Source: Scleromatobacter humisilvae (GTDB taxonomy: Bacteria > Pseudomonadota > Gammaproteobacteria > Burkholderiales > Burkholderiaceae_C). Taken from it: 64,000 nt of DNA. The stretch covers positions 744,001-808,000 of the forward strand of contig NZ_JAJLJH010000001.1 of assembly GCF_023231945.1 (NCBI RefSeq), read 5' to 3'. Position 1 is the first letter of the stretch; each line of letters opens with the position of its first letter. Shown piece by piece: positions 30,049-39,527 of this stretch. The notes under the pieces are model-generated. The model worked only from the letters and a program-made list of their open reading frames with translations. It was not told the DNA's origin and searched no databases. The position numbers were made by a program, and so were the translations under genes.

Positions 30049-30960
30049 TCAGCGCGCCTTCGCGCCGGCCTTCTTCGCGGGTACGGCCACGGGTATGCCG
30101 GCGCCGTCTCCGTCGGCCGCGACGATCCAGCCCTCCAGTGCGTCGAACGCCGCCGGCATGCCGTAGCCGGGCTGCGTGTCGGCCCAGCCGGCCAGCAGCA
30201 GGCACAGCGCGGCGTCGAGCCGGTCGCCCTGCGGATCGGCCACCAGCTCGTCGCGCTGCGCGTGCGTGAGCTTCAGGCGCAGGCCGCGCCAGCGCCCCTG
30301 CTCCAGCGCGTCGACGAGATCCTTGCGCGCGATCAGGCGCTCGGTCGTCTGCTGGGCCCGGGTGTCGCTCTTGTACGAGCGGCGCCCGATCAGCGCGCGT
30401 GCGACGAGGCCCGGATAGGCCTCCAGCGCGACGCGCGTCGCGTCGCCGGCCTGCAGGCCGGGGATGTCGACGCCCGCCGCGCGCAGCGCCGGCACGCCGG
30501 CGTGCAGCATGAACGCGACCGGCGGGTTGACCCATTTCATCGACGGGCTGCTGCCGGCCGGCCCGTCGCACGCGCGATGGGCGAACTTGCCGCCGACGGG
30601 ACGCGCGTCGCAGAACGCGGAGAAGGTCTCGACGATCGCGGCGCGCGTCAGCCCCGCGTAGTGCGTCATGCTGCCGGCCCAGTCGGTCGGCCAGCCGAGG
30701 GTGGCGACGAGCTCGCGCGGCAGGCCGAAGGGCAGGTCGAAGGCCGCGAGCCACGGGCCGGGCTGCCGCAGCGACGCCTCGAACGCCGCCGGCGACGCGT
30801 TCTCCTCGAAGCGCTCGAGCTTGAGCAGGCCGGGGCGCTGCCAGCGACCCCACGCCCACACGATGGGTTTGCCGCGCCGCGGCGCGCTCGAGAAATCGAC
30901 GCCGGCAAGCGCGCGTCCATCGGACTCGACAGCGGCGGGGGACGGCACGGCAAGGTTCAT
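30049..30960 (-). CDS. DUF429 domain protein
   Basis: A protein of 303 residues in the DUF429 family, which is predicted to have an RNase H-like nuclease fold. The N-terminus AGVDFSSAPRRGKPI has the acidic residue of the first RNase H strand; AFDLPFGLPRELV and DRLDAALCLLLA supply further acidic positions. No experimental function is known for the family. The start at ATG 30960 (MNLAVPSP) is chosen, with a near-equal alternative at 30969. It converges on the hybrid kinase and diverges from a second kinase. Confidence 0.75.
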   Translation of the reverse strand: MNLAVPSPAAVESDGRALAGVDFSSAPRRGKPIVWAWGRWQRPGLLKLERFEENASPAAFEASLRQPGPWLAAFDLPFGLPRELVATLGWPTDWAGSMTHYAGLTRAAIVETFSAFCDARPVGGKFAHRACDGPAGSSPSMKWVNPPVAFMLHAGVPALRAAGVDIPGLQAGDATRVALEAYPGLVARALIGRRSYKSDTRAQQTTERLIARKDLVDALEQGRWRGLRLKLTHAQRDELVADPQGDRLDAALCLLLAGWADTQPGYGMPAAFDALEGWIVAADGDGAGIPVAVPAKKAGAKAR

Positions 30961-30990
30961 GACAGGCATTTTTGCGCAGGAATGCCTGTC
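30961..30990. repeat. 10-bp perfect inverted repeat between divergent genes
   Basis: GACAGGCATT and AATGCCTGTC are separated by ten bases, immediately before the DUF429 start and 95 bases before the kinase start. The dyad is well placed for an operator controlling one or both genes, or for a hairpin in the DUF429 leader. Confidence 0.45.
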
Positions 30991-31084
30991 GCCTTTGCGA
31001 CGCGGGCGATGCCTTGAGGTAGTCTCGCCAGCGTTGCAGACCATCCTCAGCTCCGGCTTGTCCCGGATCGTCCGTCGTCCTGCC

Positions 31085-33157
31085 ATGGTCGCACCCGAAT
31101 TGCTGTCCCCGAGCCCGTCCACGTCCGTCGCCGACGCCGCGTTCCCGCGCCATCCCGCAACGGCGCGCGACTACGACGAGGACGACGCCGCCCAGGGCGC
31201 GCCGCTGCTGGAAGCGCTGCTGGCCGACACGGCGCGGCCGTCGCGGCTGGGCCTGCCGGCCGGCGCCGCACCGGTCTTCAAGGTCGCCGGCGTCGTCACG
31301 CTGCTGGCGATCGTGCTGGCGATCGCCGGCGCGCAGTTGGGCATGCCCGCGCCGTGGGTGCGCTTCTTCGACAACATGCACTGGAGCGTCGCCGACGTCG
31401 CGGCCGCGTGGCTCTGCTGGATCGGCGTGCGCGACGCGCGCCAGAAGGGGCTGCACGCCGAGGTCGCGGCACGCCGCTGGTTCGCGCTCGGCTTCTCGTC
31501 GTACGCGATCGGGCAGGCGTTCTGGGACCTGCAGATCTTCCTCGCGTGGCAGCCGTTCCCGGCGCCGTCCGACCCGTTCTACATGATGATGGCGCCGTGC
31601 TGCGCGATGGGCATGATGGGCTACCTGCGCGGCCGCGTCAGCGAGTCGCAGCGCCTGGCCGCGATGCTCGACACGCTGTCGCTGGCGATCGCCGTCGTCG
31701 CGCTCGCGCTCGTCGTCTACCTGCCCGAGCGCGGCAACATGAGCCCGGTGCAGCTGGGCGCGATGGTCACCTACCCGACGCTGCTGCTGGCCGGCGCCTG
31801 CGTCGGCGTGATGCTGATCGCGCTGCTGCGCGTGACGCGCGCGTGGCCGATCTGGGTGCTGACCGCGATGCTGGCCGCGCACGGCGGCCTGTGGATGGAG
31901 TGGAACGCGCTGATCCTGAAGCACGCGCTCAAGGACGGCGGCGTCGTCAACGCGTGCTTCTCGGTGTGCACGCTGCTGGGCGGGCTGGCGGTGACGCGCT
32001 GGCGCGTCGAGACCGCGGTCAACCCGCGCATCGACCGCTTCTACGAAGGCGCGCTGCGCGTGCTGCCGCTGATCGTCGTCGTCGGCGTCACGTTCGCCGT
32101 CACGCTGCAGGACACCGTCGCGCACCTGTCGCCGTCCGCGCGCTTCACCTGCGACGCCGCCGCCGTCATCGTGATCGTGCTGGCCGCCGTGCGCCAGACG
32201 CTGCAGCTGCGCGACCGCGACCAGCTGATCGACGCGCAAAGCCTGCTGCGCGATCGCGAGGACGAGCTGAGCGAGCTGAACCAGCATCTCGAGCACCGCG
32301 TGTCCGAGCGCACGCGCGAGGCCGAGCTGCGCAACGCGGAGCTGTCGACGGCGCTGCAGCAGCTGTCGATGGCGCAGCACGAACTCGTGCGCGCGGAGAA
32401 GCTCGCGGGCCTGGGCTCGCTCGTCAAGGGCGTGGCCGCCGAGATCTCCGCCGCGCTCGCCAACGCCGACATGGTGGCGATGACGCTGCCGGGCCAGGTC
32501 GAGGCGCTGGGCCGGCTGCAATCGGGCGACGCGTCCGTCGACGAACGCCGGCGCAGCCAGGTCAGCGGCTACGTCGACGCGCTCAACGAGGGCCACAAGC
32601 AGCTGGGGCTGTCGATCGACCAGGCGCAGCACGTGATCGCCGTGTTCCAGCAGATCGCCGTCGACCAGACCAGCGACCATCGCCGCAGCTTCGACCTGCT
32701 GGCGACGGTGCGCGAGATGGTCGACCTCACGCGCCTGGCGCATCGCCACGACCCGATCGAGATCATCGTCACCGGCGAGACCGAACTGATGATGGACAGC
32801 TATCCCGGCTCGATCGGCCAGGTGCTCAACCAGCTGATCGAGAACGCGATCGTGCACGGCTTCGCGCGCACCGGCGAGGGCACGATCTCCGTGCGCGTGT
32901 GGCCGTCGGGGCACGACGCCGTGCGCATCACCGTGCACGACAACGGCGTCGGGATCGCGCCCGAGGACCTGCCGCAGGTCTTCGCGCCGTTCTTCACCAC
33001 GCGGCTGGCGCAGGGCGGCAGCGGCCTGGGCCTGACGATCTCGCGCAACATGGTCAACGGCATCCTGGGCGGCCGCATCGAGCTGGTGTCGCCACCCGGC
33101 GCGGGCACGACGGTCACGATGACGCTGCCGCGCCTCGCGCCGCGCTCACACGGCTAG
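31085..33157 (+). CDS. Membrane histidine kinase homologue lacking the phospho-acceptor histidine
   Basis: A protein of 690 residues. About 60 acidic/Pro-rich residues precede eight or so hydrophobic helices (about 62-370), then a coiled coil and a kinase core. The core is of the type whose H-box normally reads LVAGVAHELNTP. Here the box is LVKGVAAEISAAL, so residue 452 is Ala (GCC) where the histidine belongs. The ATPase half is intact: NQLIENAIVHGF (N box), DNGVGIAPEDL (G1) and GGSGLGLTISRNM (G2). It could be an ATP-binding regulator of another kinase or an evolved signalling pseudoenzyme. The start is ATG 31085. Confidence 0.85.
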   Translation: MVAPELLSPSPSTSVADAAFPRHPATARDYDEDDAAQGAPLLEALLADTARPSRLGLPAGAAPVFKVAGVVTLLAIVLAIAGAQLGMPAPWVRFFDNMHWSVADVAAAWLCWIGVRDARQKGLHAEVAARRWFALGFSSYAIGQAFWDLQIFLAWQPFPAPSDPFYMMMAPCCAMGMMGYLRGRVSESQRLAAMLDTLSLAIAVVALALVVYLPERGNMSPVQLGAMVTYPTLLLAGACVGVMLIALLRVTRAWPIWVLTAMLAAHGGLWMEWNALILKHALKDGGVVNACFSVCTLLGGLAVTRWRVETAVNPRIDRFYEGALRVLPLIVVVGVTFAVTLQDTVAHLSPSARFTCDAAAVIVIVLAAVRQTLQLRDRDQLIDAQSLLRDREDELSELNQHLEHRVSERTREAELRNAELSTALQQLSMAQHELVRAEKLAGLGSLVKGVAAEISAALANADMVAMTLPGQVEALGRLQSGDASVDERRRSQVSGYVDALNEGHKQLGLSIDQAQHVIAVFQQIAVDQTSDHRRSFDLLATVREMVDLTRLAHRHDPIEIIVTGETELMMDSYPGSIGQVLNQLIENAIVHGFARTGEGTISVRVWPSGHDAVRITVHDNGVGIAPEDLPQVFAPFFTTRLAQGGSGLGLTISRNMVNGILGGRIELVSPPGAGTTVTMTLPRLAPRSHG

Positions 33158-34024
33158 CAGCACCACGCCGGCGCCCATCAGCAGCGCGCCCGCCGCACGC
33201 TGCCCGCGGTCGCCCTCGCCCAGCAGCCGGCCGCCGATCAGCGCGGCGAACAGCATCGAGATCTCGCGCGCCGGCGCCACGTGCGACACGGGCGCCAGCT
33301 GCACCGCGTACAGGACGAGGATGTAGGCCAGCGGGCTCACCAGCGCCAGCACCACCGCGTGCCACTTGTAGCGCCGCCACGCCTCGACGAAGCCGTCCGG
33401 ATCGCGCAGCAGCGTGGGCAGCATGAACGGCAGCCGCACGAGGTTGCCGAAGTAGTCGACCAGGATCGGAGCGATCAGCAGCTTCTTGACGGAGTAGCCG
33501 TCCAGCACCGTGTAGACCGCGATCAGCACGCCCGTGGCCGCGCCCCAGCGCAGGCCCGCGTGCACACGCGCGCGCCGCGCGGGGTCGTGCGCGGCGCGCA
33601 GCAGCGCGGGGCCGCCGGCGATGATGAAGACGCCACCGCACACGCACACGACGCCCGCCGCCGCATGCAGCGTCAGCGCCTCGCCCAGCACCGCGATGGC
33701 CAGCAGCGAGCTGATCAGCGGGCCGGTGCCGCGCGCGACCGGGTAGACAACCGTCAGGTCCGACACGCGGTAGCCCTTGAGCAGCACCTTGAAGTACGCC
33801 AGGTGCGTGAAGCCGCTGAGGGCCACCAGCGTCCACTGCAGCCAGCCCCATTGCGGCACGTCGCGCCATCCGAGCCACAGCCCCGCCGGCGCCCAGAACA
33901 GCGCCAGCAGCAGCCCGCCCATCAGCACGAAATGCCGGTTGCCCCCGGTTTTCTTGGCGACGATGTTCCAGAATGCGTGCAGCAGTGCGGCGACGATCAC
34001 CATCGCGAGGGCGGAGACGGGCAT
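33146..34024 (-). CDS. EamA/DMT-superfamily transporter
   Basis: Inner-membrane protein of 292 residues with about ten hydrophobic helices arranged as two EamA repeats. Features include an N-terminal HAFWNIVAKKTGG and RGTGPLISSLLA in the first repeat. Such proteins export or exchange metabolites such as amino acids or sugars; the substrate is not evident. Its 3' end overlaps that of the kinase gene by 12 bases, and it diverges from the GST gene with 41 bases between starts. Confidence 0.88.
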   Translation of the reverse strand: MPVSALAMVIVAALLHAFWNIVAKKTGGNRHFVLMGGLLLALFWAPAGLWLGWRDVPQWGWLQWTLVALSGFTHLAYFKVLLKGYRVSDLTVVYPVARGTGPLISSLLAIAVLGEALTLHAAAGVVCVCGGVFIIAGGPALLRAAHDPARRARVHAGLRWGAATGVLIAVYTVLDGYSVKKLLIAPILVDYFGNLVRLPFMLPTLLRDPDGFVEAWRRYKWHAVVLALVSPLAYILVLYAVQLAPVSHVAPAREISMLFAALIGGRLLGEGDRGQRAAGALLMGAGVVLLAV

Positions 34025-34065
34025 GCCGCGATTTTAGGACAAGTCATCTAGACCACTTTGGAGCG

Positions 34066-34695
34066 ATGCAGATGCTGAGGATCCTGGGCAAGCCCACGTC
34101 GATCAACGTTCGCAAGGTGCTGTGGCTGTGCGAGGAACTCGCGCTGCCCTACGCGCACGAGAACTGGGGCGGCGATGGCCGCTCCCTGCAGGAGCCGGAG
34201 TTCCTCGCGCTCAATCCGAACGCGATGGTGCCGGTGGTCGTCGACGGCGACGCCGTGCTGTGGGAGTCCAACACCATCTGCCGCTACCTCGCCGGCAGGC
34301 ACGGCCGCGACGACCTGCTGCCGCGCGACGCGCTCGCGCGGGCACGCGTGGAGCAGTGGATGGACTGGCAGGGCGGCGACATGAACAACGCGTGGCGCCA
34401 TGCGTACATGGGCCTCGTGCGCCAGAGCCCGGCGCACCAGGACGCGCAGGCCATCGCGGCCAGCATCGTGTCGTGGAACCGGCACGTGGCCATCCTCGAG
34501 CGCCAGCTGGAGAAGTCCGGCGACTTCGTCACCGGCCCGACCTTCACGCTGGCCGACATCGTGCTGGGGCTGTCCGTCAACCGCTGGTTCATGACGCCCA
34601 TCGAGCGCCCTGCCCTGCCGCGCGTGCAGGCCTACTACGACCGCCTCGCGACGCGCCCGGGCTTCCGCCTGCACGGCCGCAACGGCATGCCTTGA
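34066..34695 (+). CDS. Glutathione S-transferase family protein
   Basis: A cytoplasmic protein of 209 residues. The thioredoxin-like N-terminal domain has the active-site region LGKPTSINVRKVLWLCEEL, the cis-Pro PNAMVPVV and the glutathione-contacting ESNTICRYLA. The helical C-terminal domain contains the folding motif FTLADIVLGLSVNRW. It belongs to the broad bacterial theta/zeta-like group. Substrates are unknown. A good GGAG lies just before ATG 34066, and the asparaginase gene follows after 13 bases, so the two may be co-transcribed. Confidence 0.9.
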   Translation: MQMLRILGKPTSINVRKVLWLCEELALPYAHENWGGDGRSLQEPEFLALNPNAMVPVVVDGDAVLWESNTICRYLAGRHGRDDLLPRDALARARVEQWMDWQGGDMNNAWRHAYMGLVRQSPAHQDAQAIAASIVSWNRHVAILERQLEKSGDFVTGPTFTLADIVLGLSVNRWFMTPIERPALPRVQAYYDRLATRPGFRLHGRNGMP

Positions 34696-34708
34696 ACTGG
34701 AGCCCCCC

Positions 34709-35749
34709 ATGACCCAACCCGTCCTCGTCGAGCTCTGGCGCGGCGACATCGTCGAATCCTTCCATCGCGGCGCCCTTGCGGTCGTCGACACGGCCGGGGT
34801 GGTGCTGCGCCAGGGCGGCGACATCGAGCGCCCGGTCTACGCGCGCTCCGCCGTCAAGGGCCTGCAGGCGCTGCCGCTGGTGGCCTCCGGGGCGGCCGAT
34901 CGCTTCGGCCTGACCCACGAGGAGCTCGCGCTGGCCTGCGCCTCGCATGGCGGCCAGCCGGAACACGTCGCGGCGGCGGCGTCCATGCTGGCCAAGGCGG
35001 GGCTCGACGCCGACGTGCTCGAATGCGGCGTGCACTGGCCGTCCAACGAACAGGCCTCGCGCGCGCTGGCCGCCAGCGGCGAGGCGCCCTGCGCGCTGCA
35101 CAACAACTGCTCCGGCAAGCACTCGGGCTTCGCGTGCCTGGGCGCGCTGATGGCCGGCGATGCCGACCGCGCGCGCGGCTTGCTGCGCGGCTACGTCGAG
35201 CCCGACCACGTGGTCATGCGCGAGATCGGCGCGTCGCTCGAATCGGCCACCGGCGTGCGCCTGGCCGACGCGCCGCGCGCCACGGACGGCTGCTCGATCC
35301 CGACGTTCGGCTTTCCGCTGCGCGCGCTGGCGCACGCGTTCGCGCGCTTCGGCACGGGCGTGAGGTTCACGCCGGAACGTGCGCGTGCCGCTGGGCGCCT
35401 GCGCGAGGCCGTGGCCGCCGCGCCGCTGATGGTGGCCGGCAAGGGGCGGCTCGACACGCGGCTGATGACGCACTTCGGCGCACGCGTGTTCTGCAAGGTC
35501 GGCGCCGAGGGCGTCTACTGCGCGGCGCTGCCGGAGTTGGGGCTGGGCATCGCGTTGAAGATGGACGACGGCAACAACGCGCGCGCGGCCGAGGTCGCGG
35601 TCGTGGCGTTGATCGAGTCGCTGCTGGCGCTGGACGATGTTGATCGCGCGTTTGTTTCGCCGTTGCGCGATGTCGAATTGCGCAACTGGAATGGGCGGTT
35701 GGTCGGGCGGCTTGCTGCGGCTGCGGACTTCGTTCGGAGTGCTCGCTGA
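34709..35749 (+). CDS. Asparaginase (PF06089, thermolabile L-asparaginase type)
   Basis: A 346-residue member of the asparaginase II family first seen in Rhizobium etli, unrelated to E. coli AnsA/AnsB. It hydrolyses asparagine to aspartate and ammonia. Typical blocks are RSAVKGLQALPLV, CASHGGQPEHV, NNCSGKHSGF and ATDGCSIPTFGFPL, which contain the catalytic Ser/Lys residues. There is no signal peptide, so it is cytoplasmic. It probably forms a unit with the GST gene. Its stop codon is also the first base of a long inverted repeat. Confidence 0.9.
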   Translation: MTQPVLVELWRGDIVESFHRGALAVVDTAGVVLRQGGDIERPVYARSAVKGLQALPLVASGAADRFGLTHEELALACASHGGQPEHVAAAASMLAKAGLDADVLECGVHWPSNEQASRALAASGEAPCALHNNCSGKHSGFACLGALMAGDADRARGLLRGYVEPDHVVMREIGASLESATGVRLADAPRATDGCSIPTFGFPLRALAHAFARFGTGVRFTPERARAAGRLREAVAAAPLMVAGKGRLDTRLMTHFGARVFCKVGAEGVYCAALPELGLGIALKMDDGNNARAAEVAVVALIESLLALDDVDRAFVSPLRDVELRNWNGRLVGRLAAAADFVRSAR

Positions 35750-36022
35750 GCTTGATGGCTTCTGCATGCGGCGCTTTTGGCCAGCCGCTTGGTGCGGCTG
35801 GCGTTCCTGGGGGCGTTGTCGCGGGCGGCAGGGTGGGCAGCGGCGGGGCGCGCGGCCACATGCGACGCTGAATCCGCGCCTGGACGGCGGGATTCGGCGT
35901 CGCATGTGGCCGCGAGACAAGCCCCCGTCCGCCCTGCCGCCAGCGACGATGCCCCCACCACACGCCGGCCGCGCAGCGGACGGCCACCAGCGCCGCAGGC
36001 ACACCACGCCATCAATCGATCA
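35747..36022. repeat. Long imperfect inverted repeat filling a convergent intergenic region
   Basis: The left arm (35747-about 35880) begins at the asparaginase stop and the right arm (about 35884-36022) ends at the hutH stop. Read inward, the two arms align over nearly their whole length with scattered mismatches. The innermost part, 35852-35875 against 35890-35913, pairs over 24 bp with a single G-U. Other matched blocks include GGCGGCAGGG, GGGGGC and TTGATGGC. RNA from either side would fold into a hairpin of over 100 bases per arm. It may be a bidirectional terminator, a miniature mobile element, or an inverted duplication. Confidence 0.7.
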
Positions 36023-37567
36023 AACAGCCTTCCAAAGCGTCGGCAACCCGTCGAGATTCCGGAACACCGACGACAGCGCACCCTCGGCAACCAGCGCAGT
36101 CGCCCGCTCGATGTCGGGCGCCAGATACCGATCCGTCGGCATCGCCGCACACTGCGCGCGCAGGAGCGCATGCGCCTGCTCCAACGCCGCCGAACTGCGC
36201 AGCGGCCGCAGGAACTCGACGCCCTGCGCGGACGCCAGCCACTCGATGCCCAGGATCACGGACACGTTCGAGATCATGGCCTGCAGGCGCCGCGCCGCGA
36301 ACGTCGCCATCGACACGTGATCCTCCTGGTTCGCCGACGTCGGCAGCGAATCCACGCTCGCCGGATGCGCCAGCGACTTGTTCTCGCTGGCGAGCGACGC
36401 CGCCGTGACGTGCGCGATCATGAAGCCCGAGTTCAGGCCCGCATCGGCCGACAGGAAAGGCGGCAGCTGCGAGACGCCCGCGTCGATCAGCATCGCGATG
36501 CGCCGCTCGGCGATCGCGCCGACCTCGGCGATCGCCACCGCCATCGCGTCGGCGGCCAGCGCCACCGGCTCCGCGTGGAAGTTGCCGCCCGAGACGAGCA
36601 CGCCGTCCTCGGCGAAGACCAGCGGGTTGTCGGTGACGGCGTTGGCCTCGCGCACGAGGATCAGCGCGGCGTGGCGCAGCTGGTCGAGGCAGGCGCCGAC
36701 GACCTGCGGCTGGCAGCGCAGGCAATACGGATCCTGCACGCGGTCGTCGCCCTCCATGTGCGACTGGCGGATCTCGCTGCCGGCCAGCAGCGCGCGGTAG
36801 TAGCGGGCGACATCGATCTGGCCCGGCTGCCCGCGCAGCTCGTGGATGCGCGGGTCGAACGGGCCGTCGCTGCCGCGCGTCGCGTCCACCGTCAACGCCC
36901 CGATCACCAGCGCGGACTCGAGCACCGGCTCGAAGGTGATCAGCGCGTGCAGCGCCAGCGCGGTCGACGTCTGCGTGCCGTTGATCAGCGCCAGGCCTTC
37001 CTTGGCCTGCAGCGTCAGCGGCGCGATGCCGGCCTTCTCCAGTTCGGCCAGCGCGGGCTTGCGAACGCCGTCGACCAGCATCTCGCCCTCGCCCATCAAC
37101 GCGAGCGTCATGTGCGACAGCGGCGCAAGGTCGCCCGACGCGCCCACCGAGCCCTGCGACGGCACGTACGGCACGAGGCCGGCGTTGTGCACGGCGATGA
37201 TCGTGTCGACGACCTCCTGCCGCACGCCCGAGTAGCCGCGCGCGAGCGACGCGGCCTTGAGCGCCATCATCAGCCGCATGACGGCCGGCTGCAGCGGCGC
37301 GCCCACGCCCACCGAGTGCGAGCGGATGAGGTTGCGCTGCAGTGCCTCGAGCTCGCCCTGGCTGATGCGCTTGTTGGCCAGCTTGCCGAAGCCGGTGTTG
37401 ACGCCGTAGACCGGCGCATCGCCGGCGGCCGCGGCCTGCACGACGGCGGCGCTGGCCGCGATGGGCGCATGCGCGGACGGGTTGAGGCTCAGCGTGAGCC
37501 CACCGGCGTGCAGCGCCTGCAGGTTCTCGAGCGTGAGCAGGCCGGGATTGAGTTGGAGGGTCGTCAT
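36020..37567 (-). CDS. hutH: Histidine ammonia-lyase
   Basis: First enzyme of histidine breakdown, forming urocanate and ammonia. The 515 residues contain GSVGASGDLAPLSH, whose A143-S144-G145 cyclise to the MIO electrophile. YGVNTGFGKLA supplies the active-site tyrosine loop. Translated from the minus strand after hutU, with an 81-base gap that holds a perfect palindrome. Probably repressed by HutC and induced by urocanate, as in other hut systems. Confidence 0.97.
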   Translation of the reverse strand: MTTLQLNPGLLTLENLQALHAGGLTLSLNPSAHAPIAASAAVVQAAAAGDAPVYGVNTGFGKLANKRISQGELEALQRNLIRSHSVGVGAPLQPAVMRLMMALKAASLARGYSGVRQEVVDTIIAVHNAGLVPYVPSQGSVGASGDLAPLSHMTLALMGEGEMLVDGVRKPALAELEKAGIAPLTLQAKEGLALINGTQTSTALALHALITFEPVLESALVIGALTVDATRGSDGPFDPRIHELRGQPGQIDVARYYRALLAGSEIRQSHMEGDDRVQDPYCLRCQPQVVGACLDQLRHAALILVREANAVTDNPLVFAEDGVLVSGGNFHAEPVALAADAMAVAIAEVGAIAERRIAMLIDAGVSQLPPFLSADAGLNSGFMIAHVTAASLASENKSLAHPASVDSLPTSANQEDHVSMATFAARRLQAMISNVSVILGIEWLASAQGVEFLRPLRSSAALEQAHALLRAQCAAMPTDRYLAPDIERATALVAEGALSSVFRNLDGLPTLWKAV

Positions 37568-37585
37568 CGAATTCTCTTCGTCGAT

Positions 37586-37641
37586 GGGGTCAGGTCTTGC
37601 CTTTTGCCTAGCCTGCTAAGCAAAAGGCAAGACCTGACCCC
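37586..37641. repeat. Perfect 22-bp inverted repeat between hutU and hutH
   Basis: A 22-base arm at 37586-37607, beginning GGGGTCAGGTCTTGCC, is exactly complementary to 37620-37641, with a 12-base loop. It occupies most of the 81-base hutU-hutH gap. Such long perfect palindromes with GGGGTCAGG ends resemble dispersed REP-like elements of other proteobacteria (from memory, not checked). In the hut mRNA it would form a very stable hairpin. Confidence 0.8.
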
Positions 37642-37648
37642 CATGGAA

Positions 37649-39355
<1,707 letters not shown>

Positions 39356-39386
39356 GGAACTTCTCCGGCAAGGGACGCCACGCGCG

Positions 39387-39408
39387 GCATACCGCGAACA
39401 GGGTATGC
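39387..39408. promoter_or_regulatory. Inverted repeat in hutU leader
   Basis: GCATACC and GGTATGC, seven-base arms around eight bases, 32 to 53 bases before the hutU start. It may be a second regulatory site or a leader hairpin. Confidence 0.3.
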
Positions 39409-39492
39409 GCCGTGTGACAAAGAGGTGTATGGCAAGCCGGAATCGGCGTAGTTTGCCGATGACGGACAGGCGGAGGTCGGGTCGTACTCTAC

Positions 39493-39504
39493 TTGTCTAG
39501 ACAA
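39493..39504. promoter_or_regulatory. HutC operator
   Basis: TTGTCTAGACAA is a perfect 12-bp palindrome containing GTCTAGAC, which fits the HutC-subfamily GntR operator pattern GTMTAKAC. It lies 24 bases before hutC and 138 before hutU, so it can control both directions. Confidence 0.75.
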
Positions 39505-39521
39505 CCTTGTGCAAGTAGGAT
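39493..39521 (+). promoter_or_regulatory. Possible hutC promoter overlapping the operator
   Basis: TTGTCT (4 of 6 to -35) at 39493-39498, 17 bases, TAGGAT (4 of 6 to -10) at 39516-39521. The -35 box is the left half of the operator, which would give direct autorepression. The predicted start of transcription falls at about the hutC ATG, implying a leaderless message. Confidence 0.35.
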
Positions 39522-39527
39522 CCCCCC

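Noticed and set aside
34037-34055. CATCTAGACCAC in the EamA/GST gap as a second HutC operator
   Set aside because: Only CTAGAC of the GTCTAGAC core is present and the palindrome is broken, so binding by HutC is not supported.
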